Part shown: positions 43,136 through 53,900 of the stretch, in pieces
How the letters are laid out: each line of letters opens with the position of its first letter
Numbering within the stretch: the first letter of the stretch is position 1
DNA from: Ruminococcus sp.
Lineage (GTDB): Bacteria > Bacillota > Clostridia > Oscillospirales > Ruminococcaceae
Length of the DNA: 64,000 bases
Assembly: GCA_017478965.1 (NCBI GenBank)
Contig: JAFVCV010000047.1
Location: forward strand, 1-64,000
Direction of reading: 5' to 3'
Notes under the pieces: model-generated
The model's input: the letters and a program-made list of their open reading frames with translations, nothing else
What the model was told of the DNA's origin: nothing
The model's database searches: none
Position numbers and translations under genes: made by a program

Positions 43136-43164
43136 ATTATACCACTTTCTTTCGTCACTGTCAA
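43136..43164 (-). promoter_or_regulatory. Promoter of the flavoprotein-pdxY operon
   Basis: On the minus strand TTGACA (43159-43164), 17 bases, TATAAT (43136-43141): a perfect consensus. Confidence 0.88.
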
Positions 43165-43185
43165 CCGAATACCGTGACAAAACGC

Positions 43186-43219
43186 AAAAACCGCAGAACG
43201 CCTGAAACCGTTCTGCGGT
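43186..43219 (-). terminator. Terminator of the peroxide-response operon
   Basis: An 11-bp stem (43190-43200, 43209-43219) is followed on the minus strand by TTTTTGCGTTTTG. Confidence 0.88.
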
Positions 43220-43223
43220 AGAT

Positions 43224-43670
43224 CTATCCTATACTGCCAAGGACCTTATACAGCAGCCTGTAAAGTTCAGCAGCGTCCTCAGGGCCGAGGGACAGCTTGC
43301 AGGCCACCTTTTTCGGCACCTCTGCCGCCTTATCAGCCAGAGCGGCACCTCTGTCGGTAAGAGTGACTATCAGCACCCTTTCGTCCTCCTGACAGCGGCA
43401 GCGGTCTATATAACCCTTGCTCTCCAATGCTTTGAGCACCGGCGTCAGCGTCCCCGAATCCAGATAGAGCTTGCCGCCAAGCTCCTTGACGCTTATGCTT
43501 TTTTCCTCCCAGAGGACCATCATCGTGATATACTGCGTATATGTCATATCCAGCTCGTCGAGAAAGGGCCTGTAGAGCCTGACTATCTCTTTCGAGCAGA
43601 CGTAGAGAGGAAAGCACAGCTGATTCTCCAGCCGCAGTTCCTCATACATCTTCGTGCCGTCGTTCTTCAT
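43224..43670 (-). CDS. ohrR: OhrR-type MarR-family organic peroxide regulator
   Basis: A 148-residue MarR protein. The N-terminus ENQLCFPLYVCSKEIVRLY carries the reactive Cys (about 19) that OhrR proteins use to sense organic peroxides. The Tyr pair in DMTYTQY and the winged helix (LYLDSGTLTPVLKALESKGYI) are also typical. When reduced it should repress its operon; oxidation of the Cys frees the DNA. It is the last gene after glutathione peroxidase and the TSCPD protein, and TACAATT operators lie in the promoter at 44521-44557. Confidence 0.92.
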   Translation of the reverse strand: MKNDGTKMYEELRLENQLCFPLYVCSKEIVRLYRPFLDELDMTYTQYITMMVLWEEKSISVKELGGKLYLDSGTLTPVLKALESKGYIDRCRCQEDERVLIVTLTDRGAALADKAAEVPKKVACKLSLGPEDAAELYRLLYKVLGSIG

Positions 43671-43690
43671 CTCATCACTCCGTATGCGCC

Positions 43691-43951
43691 TTACTGTGCA
43701 GCCTGATGGTCATAAGCGGCCCTGACGGCCTTGGCCAGCTGATCTGCGCAGGAAGTAGGCTTGTTGTTGCAGGTGTTGCCGCCAAGGATCTCCTCGATCT
43801 TATCGACCGTCATGCCCTCCACAAGCTTTGACACTGCTTTCAGATTGCCGTTGCAGCCACCGGTGAACTGAACGTTCCTGACTACGCTGCCCTCCAGGTC
43901 AAAATCTATCCTGCTTGCGCACACCATTGAGGTCTTGTAGGAATACCTCAT
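43691..43951 (-). CDS. TSCPD domain protein (TIGR03905-type)
   Basis: An 86-residue protein matching the small TSCPD family (YKTSMVCASRIDFDLEG, FTGGCNGNLKAVSKLVEGM, PTSCADQLAKAV). Four conserved Cys residues suggest metal or Fe-S binding, as in the C-terminal part of class II ribonucleotide reductases. The function is unproven. Its ATG directly abuts the stop of the glutathione peroxidase gene, so the two are translationally linked in a peroxide-responsive operon. Confidence 0.93.
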   Translation of the reverse strand: MRYSYKTSMVCASRIDFDLEGSVVRNVQFTGGCNGNLKAVSKLVEGMTVDKIEEILGGNTCNNKPTSCADQLAKAVRAAYDHQAAQ

Positions 43952-44428
43952 TCAAAGGACCTCCTGTATCTTTTTCTCAAGCTTTTCCGGCTTGGTGGCC
44001 GAAGCGAAACGATCAACGACCTCACCCTCACGGTTGACTAAAAACTTGGTGAAATTCCATTTTATGTTATTGCCCAGGGTCCCGCCCTTTTTGCCTTTCA
44101 GATAGGTATAAAGAGGGCTCTCGTTCTCGCCGTTGACATCTATCTTGGCAAACTGCTTGAATGTAACGCCGAACCTGCCTGTGCAGAATGTAACTATCTC
44201 CTCATCAGTCTCCGGCGCCTGGTTGGCAAACTGGTTGCAGGGGAAATCCAGTATCTCCAGACCCTGGTCCTTATACTTCTCATAAAGCTTTTGCAGGCCC
44301 TGATACTGAGGGGTAAAGCCGCAGTGGGTAGCGGTGTTGACTATCAGCAGCACCTTGCCCTTATAATCAGCCATCGAAACATCGTTCCCCTTAGCGTCCT
44401 TGACCTTGATATCGTAGATGTTTTCCAT
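43952..44428 (-). CDS. Glutathione peroxidase family thiol peroxidase
   Basis: The 158-residue protein has the GPx fold with the peroxidatic Cys36 in NTATHCGFTPQY, the FPCNQF motif with a second Cys and KWNFTKFLV with the catalytic Trp/Asn. Cys replaces Sec. In bacteria such enzymes usually use thioredoxin to reduce lipid or organic peroxides. It is the first gene of the OhrR operon and has an AGGAGG site before the ATG. Confidence 0.95.
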   Translation of the reverse strand: MENIYDIKVKDAKGNDVSMADYKGKVLLIVNTATHCGFTPQYQGLQKLYEKYKDQGLEILDFPCNQFANQAPETDEEIVTFCTGRFGVTFKQFAKIDVNGENESPLYTYLKGKKGGTLGNNIKWNFTKFLVNREGEVVDRFASATKPEKLEKKIQEVL

Positions 44429-44520
44429 AAAAAGACCTCCTGTTCATTTTGACTTTTGCATCTATAGGGCTATCCTCCCCATCTATGCGGGGGAATATTC
44501 CCCCACGGTACTGAAAAATA

Positions 44521-44557
44521 GATTTTGTACAATTCGATTTTGTACAATTTAATTATA
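44521..44557. promoter_or_regulatory. OhrR-type operators at the transcription start
   Basis: A direct repeat of GATTTTGTACAATT (44521-44534 and 44536-44549) includes TACAATTTAATTATA (44543-44557), close to the Bacillus OhrR site TACAATT...AATTGTA. It overlaps the -10 box and extends downstream, as expected for repression. Confidence 0.75.
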
Positions 44558-44579
44558 TCAGTTTTTTTCGATTTGTCAA
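44552..44579 (-). promoter_or_regulatory. Promoter of the peroxide-response operon
   Basis: On the minus strand TTGACA (44574-44579), 16 bases, TATAAT (44552-44557). The leader to the glutathione peroxidase ATG is about 115 bases. Confidence 0.82.
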
Positions 44580-44622
44580 GAGGTTTTATAAGGCAAACTA
44601 TAAATTTTTTATGAACAGATCC

Positions 44623-45108
44623 CTATTTTCTCTTTCCACGTTCTTTATTTAAGACCAGCGCCACGATGATGACTGTATTGCTGACAAAAGCCAGCGCCAC
44701 TGTCAGCAGCAGCATAAGAACGCCCCGGACCCAGTGGCCGCTGTCAAAGGGGATAAGCATTATCAGCCCGATCGCCATGAGTGTAGATATCACCAGTGTG
44801 GCGGTAAGACCCTTCTCTGTCCTTCCAAGTGCGTTTTCGCTCAGTTCCAGTGCGGTGCTGAGGTTATCCTCTGCGGCCTGGGGAAATTCCCTTTCGGAGA
44901 GCCGTCTCCCGGCCACCAGCTCGTTCATGCTGAGGCCGTAAAGCTCCGACATCGCCGCCAGGCAGTCCACCGGCGGCATATAGTTCCCTGTTTCCCACCG
45001 TGAGACGGTCTTATTAGTGACCCCCAGCCTGCTGCCCAGCTGTTCCTGTGTCAGACCCTGTTCCTTTCTCAGCTCCTTCAAAAAAGCTTCGGTCTTTACC
45101 ATATCCAT
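44623..45108 (-). CDS. XRE-family regulator with C-terminal membrane helices
   Basis: About 161 residues: an N-terminal helix-turn-helix (LRKEQGLTQEQLGSRLGVTNKTVSRWETG) up to residue 70, a linker, then two membrane helices (about 102-120 and 126-150) and a basic end. It should be a membrane-tethered DNA-binding protein, a common Firmicutes type that senses envelope state. The ATG at 45108 has AAGGAG 10 bases before it; the longer start at 45147 has none. It lies alone between the peroxide operon and the sortase gene terminator, and could regulate either neighbour. Confidence 0.88.
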   Translation of the reverse strand: MDMVKTEAFLKELRKEQGLTQEQLGSRLGVTNKTVSRWETGNYMPPVDCLAAMSELYGLSMNELVAGRRLSEREFPQAAEDNLSTALELSENALGRTEKGLTATLVISTLMAIGLIMLIPFDSGHWVRGVLMLLLTVALAFVSNTVIIVALVLNKERGKRK

Positions 45109-45231
45109 ACATGACAACTCCTTCTGTGTTTTTGTTAAGCCTATCATACACCATGAGCCGAAAAAAGTCTATACCATAAACAGCGAATTCTGAAATTTAC
45201 CATGAAATGTCCCGGCGGACAAAGTCATCAA

Positions 45232-45257
45232 CAAAAAAAGCGTCCCCGAAGGACGCT
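45232..45257 (-). terminator. Terminator of the pilus operon
   Basis: AGCGTCC/GGACGCT arms (45239-45245, 45251-45257) are followed on the minus strand by seven T, five bases after the sortase stop codon. Confidence 0.92.
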
Positions 45258-45261
45258 CTTT

Positions 45262-46128
45262 TTAAAGTCTGTACTTAGGGTCGATATCAAAACGGTCGGC
45301 CACGCTTTTTTCTTCCCTCTTTCCGGAGAACCAGATCACCAGCAGTGCAATGACGAAAGGCGAGGCTATTGCCGGAACGACCATCATCGGATCGACCTGT
45401 GCAGCGTCTGAAGGCACACGGACCTTGGCGCTCTCATAAGCAGTATCTATCCTATGGGACCTTATGAGCAGCCTGTGGGTATTTATACCGTAGGGGGTGC
45501 AGGTCATAAGGGTAACATAGTCGCTGTCGGGGATAATGGCAAGCTTATCTATCTCAGTGGGTTCCACTATCAATATCTCCTCCACCTCATAAGTCATCAC
45601 CTGGTCGAGAACTGTGACAGTGAAGGTGTCCCCCACCACCATTTTGTCGATGTCGGTGAATAGCCTTGCCGAGGGCAGGCCACGGTGGGCAGAAATGACG
45701 CTGTGGGTATTTTCTCCGCCCACAGGCAGAGAGGAGCCCTGCATATGTCCGGCGGCGACGTTCAGAACGCCCTCGCTGGTGCCATGGTATATGGGAAGCT
45801 CAAGATTGACGGAGCTTATGGTTATATAGCCCATGATGCCTGTGCCGGTGACATCGAGTATATCATAGTAGCCAGGCACATCGTTATAATTGGTGAACGG
45901 CGCAAACAGTCCCGCCAGCTGCTTATTGTATAGACGGGCCTCATCTATCATTTTCATGGCAGTCTCATCGTCCAGGTCATCGACAGTCTCCCGGTAGGAG
46001 GCTACTGCACGGGTGGTCATGTTCTTGTTCCACCAGTTGGCCACGGTGGGATAAAGCATCACGGAGAGGCCTACGATCAGCAGAACTATGAGCATTATAT
46101 TCGTCAGTGTGTTCAGACGTTTTTTCAT
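45262..46128 (-). CDS. Class C sortase (pilus polymerase)
   Basis: A 288-residue sortase with an N-terminal membrane helix and a second hydrophobic anchor near the C-terminus (VPAIASPFVIALLVIW), as in class C. The catalytic His is in VISAHRGLP (about 148), the Cys in TLMTCTPYGINTHR (about 208) and the Arg in LLIRSHR. It joins pilin subunits by cutting LPXTG and linking to a pilin Lys. The ATG at 46128 follows GGAGG by 6 bases; the longer frame to 46167 lies in the hairpin region. It is the last gene of the pilus operon. Confidence 0.95.
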   Translation of the reverse strand: MKKRLNTLTNIMLIVLLIVGLSVMLYPTVANWWNKNMTTRAVASYRETVDDLDDETAMKMIDEARLYNKQLAGLFAPFTNYNDVPGYYDILDVTGTGIMGYITISSVNLELPIYHGTSEGVLNVAAGHMQGSSLPVGGENTHSVISAHRGLPSARLFTDIDKMVVGDTFTVTVLDQVMTYEVEEILIVEPTEIDKLAIIPDSDYVTLMTCTPYGINTHRLLIRSHRIDTAYESAKVRVPSDAAQVDPMMVVPAIASPFVIALLVIWFSGKREEKSVADRFDIDPKYRL

Positions 46129-46145
46129 AGGCACCTCCCTAATGC

Positions 46146-46177
46146 GAGCCTGCCCGCACAAAAGCACGGGCAGGCTC
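46146..46177 (-). other. Strong hairpin between pilin and sortase genes
   Basis: An 11-bp perfect stem (46146-46156, 46167-46177) ends a few bases before the sortase ribosome site and lacks a U-run. It may give partial termination or stabilise the pilin mRNA, lowering sortase output relative to pilin. Confidence 0.75.
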
Positions 46178-46209
46178 CATAGGCAATTATAGTTCAGAAT
46201 TGATGAAAC

Positions 46210-47904
46210 TTAGTCTTCCTTCTTGCTCATTCTCTTCTTTGCAATGAGAGCTACAGCAGCCAGTCCTGCCATAGAGCCGCCCACGCCGTAGAAGATCTTG
46301 GTACCGATGCCGCCGGTCTCAGGAAGAACAGAACCCTTCTCGTTGATGATGTTGCTCTCGATAACGCCGGTCGCAACGTCGCCGGTTATGGGATCTGTAG
46401 CCAGACCGGTAGCGGTGAGATCGATAAGCTCAGGATCGTCAGCATCGTCTTCATCATGTGTTGCACTGATGGTGAAGTCGATGTCAGCTATCGTGTTGTA
46501 GCCGTCAGGAGTCTTAGTCTCACTCAGAGTATAGTCGCCGTCGTCAAGGCCGTAGAATGAGAAGACATCATTCTTGTCACCACTTACGACCACTCTGGTT
46601 ATCTCTACAGGAGTACCATCCACGTCCTTATAAAGAGTGAACTCAGCGCCCTCCAGAGGATCTTCATTCTCATCGACCTTGTTTATAACAGTCTTATAGG
46701 TGAATACCTTTACCTTGTCTAACGTAGTACTGCCGGTAGAATCGTTATTATCATTGTCTTCATCGTCCTTTGTGCTGGGGTTCTCCTCATTGGGCTGATC
46801 ATCATCGCCGCCGTCATTGGGCTTTTTAGGCTTGGTATCATCATCGTTCTCATCAGTATCATCAGGCGTATCGTTAGTATCATCATCATCTGTAAGATCT
46901 ACACCAGGATACATATCGAACTCAGGATTGTTGGAGTATGTAGCAAATGCGGTGTTCTCGTTTCCTTCCTCACCGTAATTCACCTTATCAGCTGCGGTGC
47001 CAAAGGACTCACTGGTCACGCTGTCTTCGCCAAGAACAGCCTTGTACTCTACAACGACCTCTGCATTGTTAGGATCGACCCTGAGATTGCTGGCCACGTG
47101 CTTGATATCAGGGAATACGATAGTAAACTTGTTTTCGCTGACAGTGATATCATAGCCGGTGTTGCCGCCGGTCACATCGTTAGCGCTGATGGTCTTGCCG
47201 CCGATCTTAACAGTAAGGTCCTTGATATCAGATACTTCATTAACATAGAAACCGGCTGCGATGTTATCAGTGAATTTCAGGAAATAACCCTCATATTCGC
47301 TGACGTTCTCAGGCAGAGTAGCCTTCAGCTGGAAAGGTACCTGATCGCCAACGTCCCAGTCAGCGCCGTCCTGCCAGTCAGTTATTGTACCGGCAGTATC
47401 ATTAGTATCTTTCAGTTTCTTCTGGAAGGTCAGTGCGCCCAGCTTGGTAACGATATTTACGTCCTTATCGACTACCTTCAGGATATTTGCTGTCTGATTT
47501 TTGCCATTGTCCTCTACTACCAGGTAGTAACCGGCAGCAAGGCCAGTTTTCTCAGCATCATTGCCCTTACCGATAACAGCAAGAGGTGTGTTGCCTACAA
47601 GTGCGGAAAGATCGGAATCCTGAGTTGCGTTTTCTACGGCTTCCAGAACATCCTCAACAGTCTTGCCAGCTGCCAGCTGTGCGCCGGCCTGTGCATTGCC
47701 TATGATCTTGTTGCCGTCGCTGTCTTCACCAACAGTGCCTGTAAGCAGCTGGTATATGGTGAAAGTGCTCTCAGTATTAGCGCTGACACTTATCTTGTAC
47801 GAGGTTGCCGGTGCAGCCGATGCCACCATGCCGGTCCCGGCCACCATTGTTGCAGCGATCATGAGCGCTGCGGTCATGCTTGCGAGTTTCTTGAAGTTTT
47901 TCAT
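46210..47904 (-). CDS. LPETG-anchored major pilin (SpaA-like, isopeptide type)
   Basis: A 564-residue surface protein with signal peptide (residues 1-30), N-terminal SpaA-like domains, a very acidic Asp/Asn/Pro linker (about 333-388) and a CnaB domain. The CnaB domain starts KTVINKVDENEDPLEGAEF and has an E-box YTLSETKTPDGY, for an internal isopeptide bond. The sorting signal is LPETGG (about 527), a hydrophobic helix and KKRMSKKED. It is the likely backbone subunit. It lies between the giant adhesin gene and the sortase gene. A Lys for pilus linkage was not pinned down. Confidence 0.92.
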   Translation of the reverse strand: MKNFKKLASMTAALMIAATMVAGTGMVASAAPATSYKISVSANTESTFTIYQLLTGTVGEDSDGNKIIGNAQAGAQLAAGKTVEDVLEAVENATQDSDLSALVGNTPLAVIGKGNDAEKTGLAAGYYLVVEDNGKNQTANILKVVDKDVNIVTKLGALTFQKKLKDTNDTAGTITDWQDGADWDVGDQVPFQLKATLPENVSEYEGYFLKFTDNIAAGFYVNEVSDIKDLTVKIGGKTISANDVTGGNTGYDITVSENKFTIVFPDIKHVASNLRVDPNNAEVVVEYKAVLGEDSVTSESFGTAADKVNYGEEGNENTAFATYSNNPEFDMYPGVDLTDDDDTNDTPDDTDENDDDTKPKKPNDGGDDDQPNEENPSTKDDEDNDNNDSTGSTTLDKVKVFTYKTVINKVDENEDPLEGAEFTLYKDVDGTPVEITRVVVSGDKNDVFSFYGLDDGDYTLSETKTPDGYNTIADIDFTISATHDEDDADDPELIDLTATGLATDPITGDVATGVIESNIINEKGSVLPETGGIGTKIFYGVGGSMAGLAAVALIAKKRMSKKED

Positions 47905-47954
47905 AGTAAATTCTCCTTTTATAATTTATAAGATACTTTGATTTATGGTGGATA

Positions 47955-47970
47955 GCGCCTGAGCAGGCGC
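47955..47970 (-). other. Short hairpin between adhesin and pilin genes
   Basis: GCGCCT/AGGCGC arms with a 4-base loop lie about 10 bases after the adhesin stop. No U-run follows on the minus strand, so it may mark a processing or stability point. Confidence 0.5.
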
Positions 47971-47979
47971 AGGTCCATC

Positions 47980-50900
47980 TTACGACTTAGCGTCATAACG
48001 CCTGCGCCGTTTCATAACGTATAGTAGCGCTGCCGCACCGACAAGTGCGCCGCCTGCGAAGGTGTAGGCCCCGGTGCCTGTGCCGCCTGTATGCGGCAGT
48101 ACCACTCCGGAGGATTCCTTCTTGAAGTTGTTTACATTGATCTGAGCTGTGCCGCCCTTATTGTAAACATCTGTCAGATCGATCTTGTCATTGATCTCGT
48201 CATTGGTGTCCACGTAGCTGTAACCCGCAACATAACCGTTGACGTCCTCTTCCACGATATAGTAGTAATAAGGCGTCCCGTCATTGCTGCAGATCGGCAG
48301 AGACTGCGTGGTGCTGTATGTGCCGCCCTGAGTGGGTGTGAACCTGATGTAGATAAAGCCGTCGTCGCTGAAGGTCGCATTCCTGCCTGCCTCCGACGCC
48401 GGTACTGTACCTCCCTCTGCGCTTTCCAGGTCGAAGGACTCAGTATCCGCAGGGTCGTACAGCGGCTGACCGATATCAAGGTCCTTATTAGTGGTCCTGT
48501 AGAGTCTCATGGTCACATTGTCATCATGACCGTCCCCGTCGGACCAGGTCTTGTTGATGGTAACGTCAACAGACTTTCTTGTGTTTTTCAGGGTGACAAC
48601 ATTGTTTACGCCGCTGTCATCAGTTCGGGGTGCGATGCAGTTGTTTATATAAGACACACTATACGCATTGCTGTCCGATTCTTTTATGATGTAAATGTAG
48701 GGATTAGTGCCATTTTTTGCTTCAACGTCAGAAAGCACAAGTTTCCATTTATCCTTCTTCTTCAGTTTAACACCGGTCCTAAAGAGCTCATAATTATTGT
48801 TTACTTCGCCGCTGTCAGTATAGAAGTCAGGCGGCAGGCCGTCTACGCTGGCATAGCCATTGGCACCCGCTATCATTTCTCCTGTATCCCAATCATAACC
48901 ATAATAGCAAATATAGCGGTATATATCCACAGTTATGATCTCCGGGATCTCGGAGCTGTCAACACCTTCCCACTGTTTCTCTATAACTATCTTATCCGAT
49001 GCTCTGTTATAGATATCACAGTAAACGCCGTCCTTATCGCCCTCATAGTCATACTCAGTATCGTAGCCCTCGTTTTCGCCCAGGTCTTCGATAATGTAGT
49101 AATAATAGTGGCTGTCCGGGTCGTCCTCAAACTGGTAGCGGATATTCTTTATAGTTACCTCCCAGTTATTGGAACTGTCCAGCTGGTACCATTTGGTACC
49201 GCTCTCTCTTTCGGTCAGAGTCGGTATAGCTATCGGCGTAGCACCTTCCAGGGTACTGATCTCAGCCTCTGTATCGCCCATTTCGTCAGGCTTTACCTCC
49301 TTGGTCCGGTACACCTTGATGTAGATAGGCTTGCGGTCGGAGTCATTCTTGGTATCTACCCAATGCTTTTTGATCTCCAGGTTGGTCAGCTCAGGTGTGC
49401 TGTCCTTATTGATGATATTCATAAGACCAATGTTGCCGTTGAGCTGTTTGGTGTAGCTTACGGTGTACATTTTTCTCAGTGTACGCCTTTCCTCAGAGGT
49501 GAGATCAAGGCTCTTATCGTCAACGTCCTCCTCCAGCATGAAGTTGGTGTAATCGCCAAGGAGCGAAGGATCGATGGCTGCGGTCCAGTCCTCATCCTTT
49601 TTCAGAACGCCCTTATAGAGCGGTCTTTCACTGGCCTTGCCGCTGGAGTCGATGCCGTAGAGCTTGAAGCCGACCTCATTGAAGCTTACAGAGTTCCCGT
49701 CCACCTGTTCATTTGAAGTGTTCTTCCAGATCTTGTTCACCACAAGTCCTCTGGAGTTATTGACATTGACCTCGGTGACGCCGTTGACGGTATTTGCAGA
49801 ATAGCCCTTGATGATCTTCTGTTCCTCATTGCTGAGGCCTGTCAGGTCGTCCTCAACGGTAACTATCGAATACTGCTTTACCTTCTCTGCGTCCTCCTCA
49901 GACAGTGTCACACGGTAGCCGTTGGCCGCTGTGAAAGTGCCGCTGCAGATCTCTGTGCCTGCCTCATCGGCCGAGTTCCTGCCGATGATCCTGTAGGCTG
50001 TTTCCCTGGCGACACTGCTGTCAGACCAGCTCTTAGTAGCTATAACGGTCTTGCTGTCCTTCAGGCTGCTGCCGAGGTTCATGGCTGTGCCTGAGTACAA
50101 AGGCTTATAGTCGCCCTCTTCACCGTCAGCATTTCTGAAAGTGCCGTCAGCCTTTAGATCGTACTGAACGCCGTCTACTTTATAGGAAACTTCTTTCAGA
50201 TAGTAGTATATCGCCTTGCCGTTCACGCCGTTTGGCAGCTTTTCCCATCTTATAGACCCTGCATCAGTGCCGACAGCAGAGATGGTCTTCCTATTGACGA
50301 AAGACGGGTCATCTATGAACAGGTTCTCAGCCGTAGCCTTTACAGCATTAGCCGGCATGGTATTAGATCTTGTGTAGGACCACCAAAGCTCTATAGTGCT
50401 CTCGGTGTCCTGCTTGTTCTCGCCGTCCCAGGTCTTGGTGACGTTCAGGTCGATGTAGGCTATATTAGGCACCTGCATTGCCTGGCCGCCGCTTATGAAC
50501 TGAGCCGTGCTCTTGTCAAAGCCTTCGGGGTAAACCGTGCTCGAATTCGGGCTGTTGACAAAGTAGAAAGTAAATTCTTTCAGCTCCTCCAGGGTCTTCG
50601 AGCCGTCACCGGTCCAGCCGGTCTGCTTGAATCCCGCAGGGGCTTTTATCTCGACGAATTTATACACGCCCGAAACAAGGTTTATGCTGGTCTTGCCGTT
50701 AAAGTCAACGTTCACAGTGCCGACAGGCATTTTCCCGTCGGACTCCACCAGGGTGTTGTCCTCAAATTTCAGCTGACCTGCCGTATTTCCTGAGGGAGGT
50801 GTAAATTCGCTCGCATACACCCACTTTGTGCCGTCATACCTTGCGATCTTGAAAATAGAATCATAGGAATTGAAGGCATAGTTTCCGATGTTGACCTTCT

Positions 50901-53900
50901 CCACAGTAGGCGTGCCGCCTGCCTGTACAGAAGCGTCGGAGCTGTGGAGCGTAAGCGCAACTTCATCTGCTGTAGCTGTCTCGTCACGCTTGCTGGTCCT
51001 GATGGTCGCAGAGTTCCCGGCGCTCAGTGTGGTCCCGTCAGGGAACACGCCTTCGTCATTTATGCCGTTCACGATATCTCTGCTCGTATCGTTTCCTGTC
51101 AGCGCATATTCGTAAGTGACCTGTATATGCCTGCCGTCAGGCACTGTAAGTTTCAGCACCGCATCGGGGGTAGTGGTCCTTTCGACTGAGGTAGCTGAGA
51201 AGTCGATACTGCTTGGATAATCATATTCTTGATAAGGCCAGTAACAGATCGGTTTCGGACACTGTATCTCAAGCTTATTGGTGTCTGCCGGCACCTCAAA
51301 CTCGATCACATATTTGCCGTCACTGCCGTATACCTCGTTGCTGCTCGAATTGCTGTCATAAGTGATCCTGATAATATCGCTGTTATTGCTCCGGCAATTG
51401 CAGGACAGCGGATCTCCGGGGTTTCCTGACAATGTAAGTCTGACCTTGGTACCCTTTTTAAGATCACCGCTGATATTATAGTGATAAATATTATTATCAA
51501 TATAATCCTCGGTCATGACCTCATCGGAAATATCCACTACTTTCTCAGTAGTCTTTGAATAGTCGATCGAATAGCTATACTCGCTGGCGTCCAGATTTTG
51601 TTTGGTATCCATGTCCTTTATCTGGAAGTTCTGGAGAGCCGCATTGGCAAGTCCCCCGTTTCCGGCGGTGCCGCCAAGACTGGATATGATGAACGTATCG
51701 GTCACATTCAGCTCGCCGTTATCCGAGAGGTTCTTGCCCTCGGGGTTTATATCCAGCTTATAAGCGATGTAATGACCGTTCTCCATACCGGTCTGAGTAT
51801 CATTGACGCTCTTGGTGATATAGTTCTTGTCATCATTGACCGTTACCTCAGAGGTAACGACCTCGGAACCCGGCTCAGTTGACTCTATCCTGTTCACAAA
51901 GGTATAGCCGCTTGAAGTGATCTCAGGCATATCCTCTACGGGTATATAAATCCAGTAGTTGAGTATGCTGGAACCGTCTGAGTTGAAATAGATCCTTACC
52001 TTATTAGATGATGAATCAATATATACCGTTGAACTAGACTGACTAGGATTGTTAGCAGCCATGAAATCACCGCCGCTGGTCACACAGCTCGGACAATAAG
52101 GATCGTTTGAATCCAGGTTGTTATTTCCGTTGCCTACCTTAGGTGCATAAAGAGTGAACCCTTCGGGCAGAGTGTCAATTATCTGGCACTTGTTCGAGGT
52201 AGTGATAGTGTATTTGAACATATACACTTCCTCATTGCCTGAATCCGTCTTTATCGTTACGGGTTCCATGGTCTTAATGGACACGTACCTGTCCTCTGCT
52301 GTTTTGGTGTATTTCAGAGAATAGTCATTGGTGAGATTAAACCCGGCGTCTGAGGTCAGTATAGTGCCCTGTTCGGTAATATCATTGCCCTCGCTGTAGA
52401 CTATCGGCGTATAGCCGTCAGCCACATCATTTTCGACCACCCTGTAGTAATAAGGCTCTCCGGCCTCATCTTCCTTGGGAAGTCCCTTCCAGATGACGTT
52501 CTGATAACTGTCGCCGCTGCCGGTGATCGTCTTTTTGCCCACCGACTCCCACTCTTCGCTGCCTTCGGTCCTGCGCTGCAGAGTGACCTTTATGCTGACA
52601 GGTCTCTGGTCCTTGACAGCGTCATCGTTTGCAAATGCCTTGGAAACTGTCACATTGACCTTGTTGGAGGTGTTGGTGACGGTAAGGTTCTTGCTCAGCA
52701 TGGTCTCCGCACTGGGTGTGCTTGTATAGCCGGAAGGAACGGGGTCCTCCACTACTCTGTAGGAGTAGCGAACGGTGTGCTCGTCATTGGCATACATATC
52801 CTGCGGCTCCCATGACCACTGAGCAAAATTGTTGTATTCCTTGTCATGAGTCTGAGCCGTATCCGGAACGTCCTGCCACAGAGCCTGGTCAGACCTTCTG
52901 CGCTGGAGTTTCAGCGTCACGGTATCAGGTCTGTCAGAGATGTAGTCATTATCCCCGGCCCAGGCCTTATCAGCCGTAAGTATTATCTTATCGTAGTTAT
53001 TTGTGACTGTGATCGCCGCATCATCGTTCACGCCGTCAGTCAGCTCATAGTCATAAGCCGGAGTATAATCATCAGGCTTTACCTCGGTGACACGGTAGAA
53101 AATAGGTTCCTTGCCGGCTGTATGTGCAGGCAGCCCTGTCCAGCTGACGCCCCAGTTCTCAGCGCTCTGCCCTTCCTTGGTCCCGGGAACGCCTGCGGCT
53201 GTCACTGCGCCCCAGTCGCCGTCTATGCCTATCTTCTGTTCAAGCTTATAGGTGACGGTATTTGGTCTCTGGCTCTCATATCCGCCGTCGCCGTACCAGT
53301 TCTTATTGACTGTGATGTTCACTACATCAGGCTTGTTGCGGACCTCTATCTCGCCGGAGGAATTGCGCACAGCGGGCGAATACTCGACCTTGTAGCCCTC
53401 CGGAACGTTCTGCTCAACGACTCTGTACTCATAGCTCTTGTCAAGTCCTCGCCATGTATACGAGCTGCCGTCGGTGCTGAGTGTCTGCTCTTCAAAAGGC
53501 TCCACATCCTGCCAGCCGCTGTCGCCGCTGCCGGGAGTCCTTCTCTGGAGCACGACCTTTACAGACTTTGCTTCGTCGCCCTCTCTGAGAGTCCACCGCT
53601 TGGTGGCCTTTATCACAAGCTTCTCATACTCGTTCTCGATGTCGAGAGCGCCGTCCCCTGAGATACCGCTGCCGGTATCGAACTTGTAATTTGCCTTATA
53701 GTTTTCGGGCACAGTCTCCGTCACCCTATAGTAGAAAGGAGTCTTTGCCGTATCGGTATCATGTGCCGGAAGCTCGCCCCAGTCGGTACTGAAACCGTTG
53801 TCCTTGTTCAGTTCCCTGGTCTCAACGTCGGTCCATGTGCCGTTCGCACCTGCTTTGCGCTGGAGAGTAACGCTGACCTTCAGAGCCTCATGGGTCTTCT

